This document shows positions 11,112 through 22,265 of a stretch of DNA of 64,000 nucleotides, one piece after another; position 1 is the stretch's first letter, and the number at the start of each line of letters is the position of its first letter. This stretch comes from Sophora flavescens (taxonomy: Eukaryota > Streptophyta > Magnoliopsida > Fabales > Fabaceae), in NCBI GenBank assembly GCA_030762895.1, contig CM061067.1, positions 49,439,667-49,503,666 of the forward strand, written 5' to 3'. The notes beneath the pieces are model-generated. The model was not told the origin of the DNA, made no database searches, and saw only the letters and a program-made list of their open reading frames with translations. Both the position numbers and the translations under genes were made by a program.

Positions 11112-12406
11112 GGAGAAGGGAAGAACAAACGAAATAAGATACGAAGAACGAAAAATTAGAGGGGGAGATATGGAGGAAGGATACAAAGACAGAGGGAGAG
11201 AGATTTTTATCTGATATTTTCTTTGTGAAGAAAAGAGATTAGGGATTTGAGTTTTTTTCTCTTCTGTCATTAGAGTAATTCCAAATTTTCATAAGAAGAG
11301 AGAGTTAAAAGAGTCAGTGAAACTGAAATGTAAAGGTTTTGATCTTAAAATTTTACTACTGGGAGAAAGCAAAATTATTGTTATTCTGCTCTCATTTGGT
11401 AATCCTTGTTCTCTTTGTTGATATTATTCATGAGTTTCTCTTGACATTCTTATTTTTCTGTGTCTCTGTTTATGACAAAAAGAAAATCCATGGATATTGA
11501 AACTGAAAGAGTTAGTATGATGTTTGCTATGAGTTCTTATGTCTGTTTCAGAAATGGTGTATTGCAGGGTTCCTATTTCATTGTTTGCTGTCATATGCTG
11601 AAATGCATGATGCACTAGTAATATTCATATGACTATACTGTTGCTAAACACTTAAAATGTTTCATTTTTGTTCTATTTTCATAAGGTAAAACTATTGTTT
11701 ACGTCAAAGTAAAAGATGATCACTTAACTCCCCTTCAACCGGTTTGTTCCCTTTTTACAAAATAAAGTAAATTGCCTCTTGATAAACAAATAATTGAACT
11801 TGTTTTATTTAAGGATGGCCTATGGACTTGGTTGCCATATTCAATCCCTCAGAATAAAGGTTGCCCTATGGACTTATGTGCCATGGTCAACCTATTTAGG
11901 ACTTTTCAACATTTAACCAAAAAGGGAGAATAAAATAAAAAATGAGATCACGAAATAACATTTCTCTTCCTAATTCCTATGTGGCATTTTTCTAAATACT
12001 TAATTAAATCAATGTTATTTTTGGGTTGCTCTATGACAAGTGTCATACTTAACCCTTTAGATTTTGAGGTTTCCCTGTGGACTTACATGCCACGATCAAC
12101 CTCATTGAGGTTTAATCAAAAAATTTCATAACTAAAAATTTTTTTTTCCTTTAAATGATTTTCAGGGTAAAACAAATATTTTCAAAGTTACTAATAATTT
12201 ACATAACTAATTTTGGGTAACTATTTTTACGGATATTCTAGGGTACTGTGGGGTTAAGACTCCATGTCTTCCCTAGACATAATCGACTCCCGAACCCAAA
12301 GTTTTTTTAAAGGGTTTTTCAACTTTCCCGAAATTAAATAAAGTTGGTGGAGACTCCATGTTTATTCTCTAAAAGAAAAACAAGTTTTCTTTTCTATCGC
12401 GACAGA

Positions 12407-12424
12407 TGGAGACTCCACTGGGGA
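12407..12424 (+). other. primer-binding site of the Ogre-like element
   Basis: TGGAGACTCCACTGGGGA lies two bases after the LTR end. The typical Ogre/Tat site, as I recall it, is TGGCGACTCCACTGGGGA, complementary to the 3' end of a tRNA-Arg. This copy differs at one base (A for C at the fourth position). Confidence 0.7.
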
Positions 12425-14299
12425 TCCTTTTAAGAGGGTCAAGCCCGTAAAATTTGGTTTTGCAAATTTTTAATAACTTGTACCTTATTTGTTTTACCTT
12501 TTATTGCTATACCTTGCTGTTTTTTTCTTACAATAATTAAATAACAAAAACAAAAAAAAATGTTTCTTATTTTTAGTAATGTTTGTTTGGATTGTCCTTT
12601 TTGTTTGGGTTTTCCTTTTATTTAAATAAAAATGAGAAAAGTTAGTTGTATATACATTTTAACTCATTTTATTTTTATATGTTTCACTAACAATGTTTTT
12701 GTTTCCTCCTCTTTTCTTTTCTTTTTTCCTATATTTTAACAATAGAGTAGAGGACTTATAACCATTTTTATACATACCTATGTTTTTATTTTGCAGGTTT
12801 TTCTTGCCTTTTCTATTCTTTTTATTTTTAAGTGTTACAGGTTTGTATGCCCCCTTCACACACATCACTATCACGTATTACACACACTCTTGGCTCTATG
12901 CCCGAGCTTGCTCAAAACCCAAGGATTAGGTCGTGCTCCGACATTGTCATTGAAGAGGTCTTGTGCCTCCCTGATACTTGTCGGTTCACCACTCAGATTG
13001 TGCATGAGATCATAGAATAGTCATATTGAGAGGGTTTATCCCTACTTGTGGCTAGATTCATGAATCAGATCCATATAAGGGCAATCTGGGGACCATGACT
13101 TTTAGAGGTCTAGACCCATCCCAATTTTCACTAATAGAGCAAACCTAGTGGCCGACCTGTTTAGAGTCCTAACTTAGGGTGTGTCCATCCTTAGGTTTTA
13201 CCTGGCTCAGGACAAAAGGGGGTGTACTTTTCTTTTCTCTCTCTATGATCATAAACATAAATTGTCATGCATGTTCATTGTGAATATTCACAATCACATT
13301 GCCACCTCAAACCTAAATGACATATTCGAATATTATTGCACATCTAATAGGCGATATGTCATAATGAAGGTGATGAATTGGCAGCATACCCGTCAGGGTT
13401 TTCAACCCCACTGGGTCTCATACAACATGAATCATACAAGATATATTTGTTTCACTATACTCATTTTTGTTTTTCCGCTTGTGCCTCTTTTGTTGGAAGA
13501 CTTTGGTATTCATCTTATAGCAAGAAAATGGAAAAGTTTGGTTCCGAAAAGAGTACTAGCAATGGAAAAGAAAATACGAGGACATGATGGATGAGCTCCA
13601 ATATCACCCTTCCCAGCTGGTGGAGCGATTTGAAGAAGCATCCATCTACATTCATATGAACCATTTCCTTCAGATACCGCCAAAGGTGACCGAGTTTTTC
13701 AATCATTTTGGGAAACTAGCCAAAGGGTTCAGAAAAAGAAGACAAGACTCTTAACATAATGCTTTGTGGACCTCAGAGAGAGATGGAAACTATCAATGTG
13801 TTTCTTTTATTTTGATCAAAGACTCGTGATTTGTATCAAAATATTTATAATAGAATGGAAGTTTTCATCAATGTCTGTCGAGCGTTTTTTAGATGATATC
13901 TATCGAGGAATGCATTCTCCCTTAGATACGTCATCAACTATATTTTTACCCTAAAAATGATGTGTTTTCTGCGTAAAAATAAGAACGTTGCTAGTACGGG
14001 TGTGGTCTATCGAGGAGTGGATTCTCCCTTGGACTTGACACCAACTGCATTCAAGTTAGAGGGAACCATACCACTAGATTTGATTGCAGGATGAGTATTC
14101 TTACTATAGGTGTATACGACAGTCTTTCTAAGAGCACTCTCGCAATCAAACAAAGGGTGTTAACTTGCACATGTACTAATGATATTCTTGGATGCTTTAC
14201 AGAGTCACATACTTTTGAGAATCAGGGAACCATTGCGCGACCTAGGAAAAGTGACACCAATCAAACCCGAGTTCACAATATACTAGATCTCGGACCAGG
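12425..14299 (+). other. long leader of the Ogre-like element, possible ORF1 remnant
   Basis: Ogre elements have an extra ORF upstream of gag. Here the region has only short broken frames (12791-13020, 13181-13594). The frame 13181-13594 is the longest, but I cannot match it to a known ORF1. A short duplicated motif (TATCGAGGA.TG.ATTCTCCCTT) occurs near 13903 and 14009. No functional gene is supported. Confidence 0.4.
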
Positions 14300-15478
14300 A
14301 TGACTGCCAAAATGCATGAGGGAGGAAGAAACTTAAGCTCTTAAATAGATGAAGTGAGGGGAAGGATAAATGAAATGACTGAAACCCAAGCAAGATTAGA
14401 AGTCATACAGTAGGATATGAGGGAATTTCTCAGCATGCTTAGTGCGAACAGAGATACAAATAAACCTGGTAGGCAACGGATTTCTTCAGTGGTAACAGCA
14501 CCGATGTTTTCAAATATTAGCACGGGTCTCATTCAGGGAATATCTGGCCCCGACCAGACACATCACACGACACTAATAACACTTCCCATTGGAAATGGAT
14601 ATCCCCCTTTTGAAAATGCCTGTCATGAAGTTTCAGGCTATACCGCACCGACATGGGAGCAACCTAATGTATCTACTCACAGTCAGTCAGCGGGAGTTCA
14701 GGCTAGTAAGGATAAGATGAAAGTTGAATGGATGGAGAAAATGGAAGAACATATAAAAGCAATAAAAGGTCCGAGTACCTACGGCCCTCTTCAAATAGAA
14801 GAGCTCTGTCCCACCACAGATGTCGTGATCCCTAAGGACTTCAAGATTCCTGATTTTTCCAAATATGATGGAAGTTGGAATCCACGATTTCACCTCATCA
14901 GTTATGCCACCAAGATGGCAATTTCGTCCAAGGATGACAAATTCCTTATTAGCTTTTTCCACGAAAGTTTGTCTGGCCTCGCCTTAGAATGGTATCTCCA
15001 ATTGGATCATTCCAAGATCTCGCGATGGACAGAATTGACTGACTTATTCATGGATCGGTATAATTTTAACCTGGATGCAGCTCCGAGTCGTGAACAGTTG
15101 ACTACAATGCAGAAAAGAAATGAGGAGCCCTTCAAGCAATATGCCCAAAGGTGGAGGAGTTTGGCTACATAAGTTCAACCCCCATTGACTTTATCTAAAA
15201 TGTGCTCATACTTTTTAGGAACCCTGGGAGCACCTTTTATAGGGGCCATGGCTGGGGCAGCCTATAAATATTTCTCCGACTTGATCGCCGCCGGTGAAAG
15301 GATTGAATTTTTAGCAATAGCTGGAAAGCTTCCCATGAATGATGTTGAAGGAAGTGCATCCCGGAAAGAATTCCAACCAAAGAAGAAAGAAGTTGAGGCG
15401 AATTATGTACAACACCAACAGAACTTTAATCCTCGGTACCAAGCACCATATAACCCTAATCCACTTATTCCATACTAG
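14300..15478 (+). pseudogene. Ogre/Tat-like gag (retrotransposon capsid)
   Basis: The frame from 14300 has stops at 14342 and 14411, then is open 14417-15172. It contains the capsid block characteristic of this group: FKIPDFSKYDG, then MAISSKDDKFLISFFHESLSG, LALEWYLQLD and FKQYAQRWRSLA. A TAA after RSLAT (15170-15172) interrupts it; the same frame continues through 15185-15478 (LTLSKMCSYFLGTLGAPF, then FSDLIAAGERIE). Gag would form the virus-like particle that packages element RNA. Three or more stops make it non-functional. Confidence 0.85.
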
Positions 15479-15703
15479 ACACAAACCCCACTTTACCCAT
15501 TACAATCATCCTCACAAACCAACACTTACCCACAAAACCAAATCAACAATATCCCTATCCCTCAACCATATAACCTTGCTCGCCCGTCATACGCCCGTTA
15601 CCCACCTGCATCCCCGCAAAACCGCCCAAACTATCCTTCGCCTCGCCCAAATTTCCAAAACCAAGGACATTTCCAAAATTCGAATCTGCCACCTTTCCCG
15701 AGA

Positions 15704-17263
15704 TTGTCAAACTCTAATGCAGATTTATTCCAACAATTGTTTGACTGCCACTTAATTATGGGGAACCCTATACGTTCCCTAGAACCACTATTTCTTGCTT
15801 GGTACAATCCAAATCAGACTTGCAAGTATCACATGGATGTCACAGGACATTCCATTGAGGATTGCGAAGCTTTTAAGACGGTAGTGAGAAAGTTGATTGC
15901 TTGTGGGAAGCTAGGATTTGAAGAAGAGGTCGGGCCTAATATTGTTAAATATCCAATCCCAAATCATAATGATGGAAATCGGGTGAACAATTTGGAGGTA
16001 AGAGGGTCCCCAATCAAGAAGGTACTGGAATTGTGAGTGCCAATGGAAAAGATCTTCGAAGAACTAAAGAAGGCGGGATACAACATTGTTGCACCAGTAA
16101 GAATTCCAAGAAAAGAAAGGAGGTATGCCGAAGATCTAAGGTGTGACTATCATCATGGGCAAGTGGGGCACGTCATCGAAACTTGTTGGGATTTCAAAGT
16201 CCGGGTTCAGGGATTACTCACCTTGGGGGTGATTCAAGCTAGACGGGGTGCTGCCGAGGAAATCAATGTAGTTGAAAAAGTTGTACTCCGAGTACCACCC
16301 ATGAACAAAGCTTCAGCCTCAGAAAGAGTCATTGTAAGGGTGAAGAAGCCAACTCTTTTTGTTTATGATGATACACATGTTGTACCATGGAATTATGAAC
16401 CGAAGGTTGAACTAGATGGAGCTGTGGGAGAGCCCTCGAAGGCCCAAGTTACTAATATTGTGAGAATTGGAGGCATTACAAGGAGCGGGCGATGCTACAG
16501 CCCTGCTGAAGAAGAAATGATGAAGGAATCCAAAGAAAAGGAAACCATGGATGAAGGAAAAGGAAAAGAAGAAGAGTTTCTGAAGATCATGAAGCAAAGT
16601 GAATATGATGTGGTAGAAAAGTTAAAGAAAACTCCGTCAAGGATATCTCTTTTATCGCTTGTCTTGACATCAGAGTCGCATCGTAAGGCATTATTGAAGG
16701 TGTTGAATGAAGCGTATGTCAAGCCTGACGTCACTCCGAAGAATGTGGTAAATCTGGTGGACCCAATAAGGCGTGTCAACATGATCACTTTCTCGGAAGA
16801 TGAAGTGGCTTCGAAATCCCGCAGTAGCACCAAAACCTTGCACATTACCCTAAAGTGTAAAGGGTTTATGATTGCAAAGGTTCTTGTAGATGGTGGTTGG
16901 ACGTTGAATGTGTTTCCAATGCACACTCTCGAGCAACTAAACATAAGCATGGAGGATTTGACACCACAAGAAATGATTGTACGAGCCTTTGATGGGACAA
17001 CAAGAGGAATCTTAGGGGAGATAACTATGTCCCTTGAAATAGGGCCTAGTTGTTTTTCTGTCCTCTTTCAAGTCATGGAGATCCAACCAGGTTATACTAT
17101 GCTTCTGGGAAGGCCTTGGATTCATGAAGCAGGAGTTGTTCCATCGACTTTGCATCAATGTTTGAAGTATATTCAAGATGGGTCCGTAATTACTGTCCGT
17201 GGTGAAGAGGAAATTATGCTGACAAAGCCAGCCGCAATACCTTATGTAGAAAGTACAAAGTAA
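15704..17263 (+). pseudogene. Ogre/Tat-like gag C-terminus and aspartic protease
   Basis: Two adjacent frames (15704-16036 and 16037-17263) follow a proline/asparagine-rich linker. Both carry the Cys/His motif typical of Tat elements: CKYHMDVTGHSIEDC near 15820 and CDYHHGQVGHVIETC near 16143. The protease domain is at about residues 270-375 of the second frame: MIAKVLVDGGWTLNVFP (about 16867-16917) and LLGRPWIHEAG (about 17101-17133). The normal active site is D-(S/T/G)-G with a following serine; here DGGW replaces the usual DGGS, so activity is doubtful. A TGA (16034-16036) separates the two frames. Confidence 0.8.
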
Positions 17264-17584
17264 ATGGAAGATGCTTCACTATGTAGTTTTGAGGTATTGA
17301 AGCCAAAGAACAAGAAAAGGGAGCCGCCAATGAAGAATGTGAATGAAGTGGCAATCTGCATCATGGAAAAGAATGTGTATCGAAGAGGAAAAGGCCTAGG
17401 ACCTAAGCTTCAAGGGATCTCTCAACCAATTGAAGCAGCTATGAGAGAAGGAAGGCATGGATTGGGGTATCAACCCTACTTGGCAGAAAAGATGAAATTC
17501 ACGACTCTCGAAAACAAGAAAGGAGAAGATAATGAGAGAAAGTATCTTCCCCTTTTTGACAGAGACTTTCCCAGTAGCTGCTGA
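17264..17584 (+). CDS. G-patch region of the Ogre/Tat-like polyprotein
   Basis: Immediately after the protease stop the same frame opens at 17264. YRRGKGLGPKLQGISQP and GRHGLGYQP are the glycine-rich G-patch typical of Tat/Ogre-type pol between protease and RT. G-patch domains bind nucleic acid or stimulate helicases; in these elements the role is not settled. The 106-aa frame ends at 17584. An overlapping frame 17532-17741 (SPHFTISTLEEELD and on) continues the spacer normally found before RT, so a frameshift near 17550-17580 is likely. Confidence 0.7.
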   Translation: MEDASLCSFEVLKPKNKKREPPMKNVNEVAICIMEKNVYRRGKGLGPKLQGISQPIEAAMREGRHGLGYQPYLAEKMKFTTLENKKGEDNERKYLPLFDRDFPSSC

Positions 17585-17885
17585 AGTTATCAGTCCTAAA
17601 AAGTTATTTTCCCCTCACTTCACTATCAGCACCCTTGAAGAGGAGCTGGACGAGAACCATGTCATCTATCTCCCTGCTAGCAATGAAGTTCTCAATAATT
17701 GGCGGTCTGAACCATTTGTTGATGTTATTTCCATGAAGTAATTATCTTATTGTGCTAATTTTGAACTGATGTTTACTTTGTTTGAGACCTGAATGAGAAT
17801 GTAGCACTTTGTCTAGTGTTTTCCTTTTGGTTCCATTGTTTCTTTTCTCTCTTTCATTTCTTTACTTTGTTTAAGCTTTTCTTTC

Positions 17886-18995
17886 ATGAGTAAGACTCTT
17901 GCCTATACTTCTCCTATTCCCGACTTTTCTTCCAGGAATACTTCTTCCACTAAAGATTTACCTCGGGAGAGGAACTTTGAAAACTCATTTATTGATTCCC
18001 TCGCAGCCGTTGATGAATACAACCTTGAATCCGGTGAGGAAGAAGAAGACATTGAAGAATTCATAAAGATGGTGAAACAGTCAGAAGAAGGGATTAGCTC
18101 GAATGATGAGGTTGCAGAAGTGATCAATATGGGAACCGAGGAAGACAAAAAGGAGTTGAAAATAATGGATAACCCAGAGCATGAAAAAATGGTTGCACTA
18201 TTCAAAGAGTATCTGGACATTTTTTCATGGTCCTACAGAGATATGCTAGGTTTAGATCCTGAGATAGCATCACATAAAATTCCCTTATACCCAGATGTGG
18301 TTCCAAAGAAGCAAAAATTAAGGAGGATAATCACAGATAATGCTACTAATCTTAATGGTGCCGAGATTCAAAAGTTTTGTGATGGTTTCAAAGTCAAACA
18401 CCACGATTCAGCTCCTTATAGACCTCAAATGAATGGTGCAGTTGAAGCAGCAAACAAAAATATCAAGAAGATTGTTGCCAAGATGGTTGTAAATTATAAA
18501 GACTGGCACGAAATGCTGCCATATGCTCTACGTGCTTATCGCACTAATATACGATCAAGCACTGGGGCAACCCCTTTCTCTTTGGTATACGGGATAGAGG
18601 CTGTCTCACCTATCGAAGTAGAGCTCCCTTCGCTAAGAGTTTTGATGGAAGAAGATTTAGAAGAATCTGAGTGGGTGAAAACTCGATATGAGCAGTTGAA
18701 CATGATAGAAGAGAAAAGACTGGCAGCTATCTGTCACGGGCAATTGTTTCAAAGAAGAATGGCAAGAGCTTTCAACAAGAAGGTTCACTCTAGAGAATGT
18801 TGCGCGGGAGACCTAGTTTTAAAGAAAATCCTCCCTAATCAGGAGGATGCCCGAGGAAAATGGGCGCCGAATTATGAAGGTCCTTATATTGTCAAACAAG
18901 CATTCTCAGGAGGAGCTTTGATTCTGCAAAACATGGATGGGGAAGAGTTATGAAGGCCATTAAACTCTGATGCTGTGAAAAAGTTCTATGCTTGA
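17886..18995 (+). pseudogene. in-frame fusion of pre-RT region and integrase C-terminal half
   Basis: Residues 1-147 end in the start of the RT region (VALFKEYLDIFSWSYRDMLG, then PKKQKLRR). From residue 148 the sequence jumps to the integrase catalytic core (IITDNATNLNG), skipping RT, RNase H, the integrase zinc finger and the first catalytic Asp. The junction is at about 18326 and keeps the frame. The second Asp (D151) and the Glu in GAVEAANK remain; the GPY-like end (YEGPYIVKQAF) is present. A TGA at 18951-18953 precedes the last 13 codons (RPLNSDAVKKFYA, ending 18995). The product could not reverse-transcribe or integrate; whether it is made is unknown. Confidence 0.88.
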
Positions 18996-19007
18996 AAAAA
19001 AAAAAAG

Positions 19008-19335
19008 GAGCCTGCTAGGTTGAAAACCCGAAAGGGCAACCTAGGCAAAAGTTAGGGCAAAGACCAATGAAAAAGAAAAGAAAATAAAAGGCCCGCTAGG
19101 TTAAAAACCCGAAAGGGCAACCTAGGCAAAAGTTAGGGCAAAGAACAATGAAAACAAAAGAAAAGAAAAGGCCCGCTAGGTTGAAAACCCGAAAGGGCAA
19201 CCTAGGCAAAAGTTAGGGCAAAGAACAATGAAAACAAAAAGAAAAGGCCCGCTAGGTTGAAAACCCGAAAGGGCAACCTAGGCAAAAGTTAGGGTAAAGA
19301 ATCCTTAGGCTGAAAACCTGTAAAGGCGGCCTAGG
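19008..19335 (+). repeat. 76-81 bp tandem repeat with hairpin core after integrase
   Basis: Four full units and one divergent unit. Each has GCTAGGTTGAAAACCCG, then AAAGGGCAACCTAGGCAAA. CCTAGGTT/AACCTAGG and CCC/GGG pair within the unit, giving a hairpin per repeat, separated by purine-rich spacers. Such repeats downstream of integrase recur in Tat-type elements. Confidence 0.88.
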
Positions 19336-20621
19336 GGGAGGATATGGTCCAACACTTCTGCAAGCACTCACCACACCGGGGCAATTTTATCCTACTGAGT
19401 ATACTGGGGGAAAATTGTTAAGGAATGATTGAAGAAGGTGTGTTTGAAGAATCAGAAATGGAAGCCAAGATCTGTGTCATCAAAAGGCTGTGGGGAATCA
19501 ATTAAATGAAAATCAAAGGACCAACACTGGGGCAAATTTTATGTGAGTCTCGTAATTTTATTTATCTTTGCTTTTAATCTTCATGATCCTTTCTATAGTT
19601 TTGTTCTCATATTGTTATTTTCTCTTAACAAACTAAATTCTCGTATTAAGGCAAGAGGCTTTTCCTTCATACTCCCCTATCGTGTTCACTCTCATGTTTA
19701 ATCACTATGGTCGTGTCTCAATAAAAGTAAATATAAGTTTAATGGTATGATTTGATAATTCTAATGGTGGCACCAATGAATGGTTTGAACCAAAAGGACT
19801 CAATATTTCAAATTCAATGGAAGAGATAGCATGCACTGGACAACAAAAGAATGATGCAAATAGGCTTGGGAGAACAAACATAACATCCACCTCATACGAT
19901 TCAGATTCTTGGTTGACCCATGTTGTTAAAAGAATGAATGATGCCTCGGCTCAGAGTGGTCGGTGAACAAGGGTTTGGTTGGTGGAAGTTTTTCCATGGA
20001 GCATTTGGTTCCACTGTCTTCAAAAGGAAGGGATTCTGATTAGTTTCAGATTACTGATTGAATTTCGTCGAGCTCCGAGGCTCACTACAATTTTATTTTC
20101 GAGCTCCGAGGCTTACTGCAATTTTATTTTGAGCTCTGAGGCTCACTGCAAGTTTATTTTCAAGCTCTGAGACTCGCTGCATATTTACTTTCCTGTTGGA
20201 CGAGGAGGTTCCGTCCACTGCAATTTTATTTTCGAGCTCTGAGGCTCACTGAAATTTTATTTTGGAGCTCTGAGGCTCACTACAAGTTTATTTTGGAGAT
20301 CTGAGACTCGCTGCATATTTACTTTCCTGTTGGACAAGGAGGTTCCGTCCACTGCAATTTTATTTTCGAACTCTGAGGCTCACTGAAATTTTATTTTCGA
20401 GCTTTGAGGCTCACTGCAAGTTTATTTTCGATCTCTGAGGCTCGTTGCATATTTACTTTCCTGTTAGACGAAGAGGTTCCCTCCACTGCAATTTTGTTTT
20501 CAAACCGTGAGGTTTTCTTTTGAGCTCCTCACGTTTTGTCGAACAAAATGTGTTCGTTTTCTTTACTTGTTCATTACTACAATACATGAAAAGTCATAAC
20601 TAATCATGTCTTCTAGTATGC
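19336..20621 (+). other. noncoding 3' region of the Ogre-like element
   Basis: No gene seen. 19336-20059 is unremarkable. 20060-20520 is a higher-order repeat, listed separately. The region ends in the purine-rich AAGTAAAGAGGGGCAAC (about 20623-20640), the polypurine tract that would prime plus-strand synthesis next to the 3' LTR start (20642). Confidence 0.6.
20060..20520 (+). repeat. 134-bp higher-order repeat mixing two unit types
   Basis: Short units GAGCTCTGAGGCTCACTGCA + TTTTATTTTC alternate with single copies of the LTR minisatellite unit (GTTGGACGAGGAGGTTCC) at 20195, 20329 and 20463, i.e. a period of 134. The LTR unit therefore also occurs outside the LTR, embedded in another repeat. 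Confidence 0.85.
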
Positions 20622-20641
20622 AACAAGTAAAGAGGGGCAAC

Positions 20642-21620
20642 TGTGAACACCCATTTTTGTCTGTCTTCATTTTATTTTATTCTAATTTTATGTTATTATA
20701 TTTCAAGGAGACTAAAAAATAATAGTGAAGAAAGAAAGAAGAAAAAGAAATTAATGTTGGACGAGGAGGTTCCGTCCACTGCAATGATCTAATTTTCTGT
20801 TGGATGAGGAGGTTCCGTCCACTACAATTATTTAATTTTCTGTTGGACGAGGAGGTTTCGTCCATTGCATATTTAATTTTTTGTTGGATGGGGAAGCTCC
20901 GTCCATTGCATATTTAATTTTTTGTTGGACGGGGAGTTTCCGTCCATTGCATATTTAATTTTCTGTTGGACGGGGAAGTTCTGTCCAGTGCATTTTTTAA
21001 TTTTTTGTTGGACGTGGAAGTTCCGTCCATTGCATTTGTAATTTTCTGTTGGATGGGGAAGTTCCGTCTAGTGCATATCTAATTTTCTATTGGATGAGGA
21101 AGTTCCTTCCATTGCATATCTAATTTTCTGTTGGAAGGGGAGGTCCCGTCCATTGCATATCTAATTTTCTGTTGGACGAGGAGGTCCCGTCCATTGCATA
21201 TATAATTTTCTGTTGGACGAGGAGGTTTCGTCCATTACTTATTTAATTTTCTGTTGGACGAGGCGGTTCCATCCACTACAATTATCTAATTTTATGTTGC
21301 ATATATACTCAATTTTCTGTTGGACGGGGAGGTTCCGTCCACTGCAATTTTATTTTCAGACTGGAGACTAAAAAATAAAGAAAGAATAAAAAGAAAATAA
21401 TGAAGAAAGGAGGAAAAAAAGAAGGAGAAAAGAACCATCAGCAAAAAGAGAAGCAAGGAGATTGAGTTACTTCTCCTAACCCTAAAAAACCCCATTTTAC
21501 ATATCAAACAAGACCTCTCTTCCTCCTCCCACTCTCTAATCGCCCTTACACCTCCTCTACCCATTGGTCCTTTTTCTTCCTTATCTCCTCCCTCATTTTA
21601 ACCTAGCATCCCCACTCCTA
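20642..21620 (+). repeat. truncated 3' LTR of the Ogre-like element
   Basis: Starts TGTGAACACCCATTTTTG and matches 9757 to about 10797, including the minisatellite array. It stops at about 21620 (CCCCACTCCTAA), where the 5' LTR continues into its second pyrimidine-rich block. About 1.6 kb of LTR, including promoter and 3' end, is missing. Confidence 0.85.
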
Positions 21621-22265
21621 ATGTATTAAAGAGCTCAAGTCCATGATCATATTAGAAAATGAAAACAAAACATCCTAGGTTCACAACCATCATAGGATAA
21701 ATAGGCTAGAAATATTTAAACTTTTAATCTCTTAGACTTAGCATCCAAATGTATTAAGGAGCTCAAGTCCATGGTCACATTGGAAAATGAAAAAAAAACA
21801 TCCTAGGTTCACAACCATCATAGGATAAACAGGCTAGAAATCTTTAAACTTTCCAATCTCTTTAGACTTAGCATTCAAATGTATTAAGGAGCTCAAGTCC
21901 ATGATCACATTGGAAAATGAAAACAAAACATCCTAGGTTCACAACCATCATAGGATAAATAGGCTAGAAATCTTTAAACCTTCCAATCTCTTTAGACTTA
22001 GCATTTAAATGTATTAAGGAGCTCAAGGCCATGATCATACTGGAAAATGAAAACAAAACATCCTAGGTCCACAACCTACTAGGTTCGGCCATCATGGGAT
22101 CAACAAGCTAGGAATTTTCAAACTTTCCTTGACTTTAGATTTAAGATCAAGAGGTATCTAGAAGCTCAAATACATGACCATCTTTCAAAAAGTTGAAACA
22201 AAACTTCCTAGGCCACTAATACATAGTTTCGGTCATCCTTGGAAAAATAGGTTAGAGATTTTTGT
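21621..22265 (+). repeat. about 130-bp tandem repeat, four units and a divergent fifth
   Basis: Units start with ATGTATTAA(A/G)GAGCTCAAG at 21621, 21749, 21879 and 22009; each holds ACATCCTAGGTTCACAACC and GCTAGAAAT. A weaker fifth unit runs from about 22140. They belong to the minus-strand LTR (its GGCCGAAC-type motif appears reversed at 22083-22092). Confidence 0.9.

Larger units (their letters stand above)
9757..12404 (+). repeat. 5' LTR of the Ogre/Tat-like element
   Basis: Begins TGTGAACACCCATTTTTG and ends ATCGCGACA (TG...CA, 2,648 bp). The first 1.04 kb is repeated at 20642-21620 as the truncated 3' LTR. It holds the 42-44 bp minisatellite (9871-10530), two tandem copies of a pyrimidine-rich block of about 143 bp (about 10650-10792 and 10793-10920), and a TATA box at 11104. 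No gene. Confidence 0.85.
9757..21620 (+). mobile_element. Ogre/Tat-like Ty3-gypsy retrotransposon, internally deleted
   Basis: Order: 5' LTR (9757-12404), primer site (12407), long leader, gag, protease, G-patch region, pre-RT fused to integrase, tandem repeats, polypurine tract (about 20622-20641), truncated 3' LTR (20642-about 21620). The gag sequence (DFSKYDG, LSGLALEWY, FKQYAQRWRSLA), the G-patch after protease and the tRNA-Arg-like primer site fit the Tat/Ogre branch. Reverse transcriptase, RNase H and the first half of integrase are missing, so it cannot transpose on its own. The 3' LTR stops at about 21620 against a 130-bp tandem repeat and no TSD is recoverable. Confidence 0.82.

Noticed and set aside
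16412..16950. Antisense frames over the Ogre-like protease region
   Set aside because: Shadows of the sense frame, which has clear retroelement motifs.
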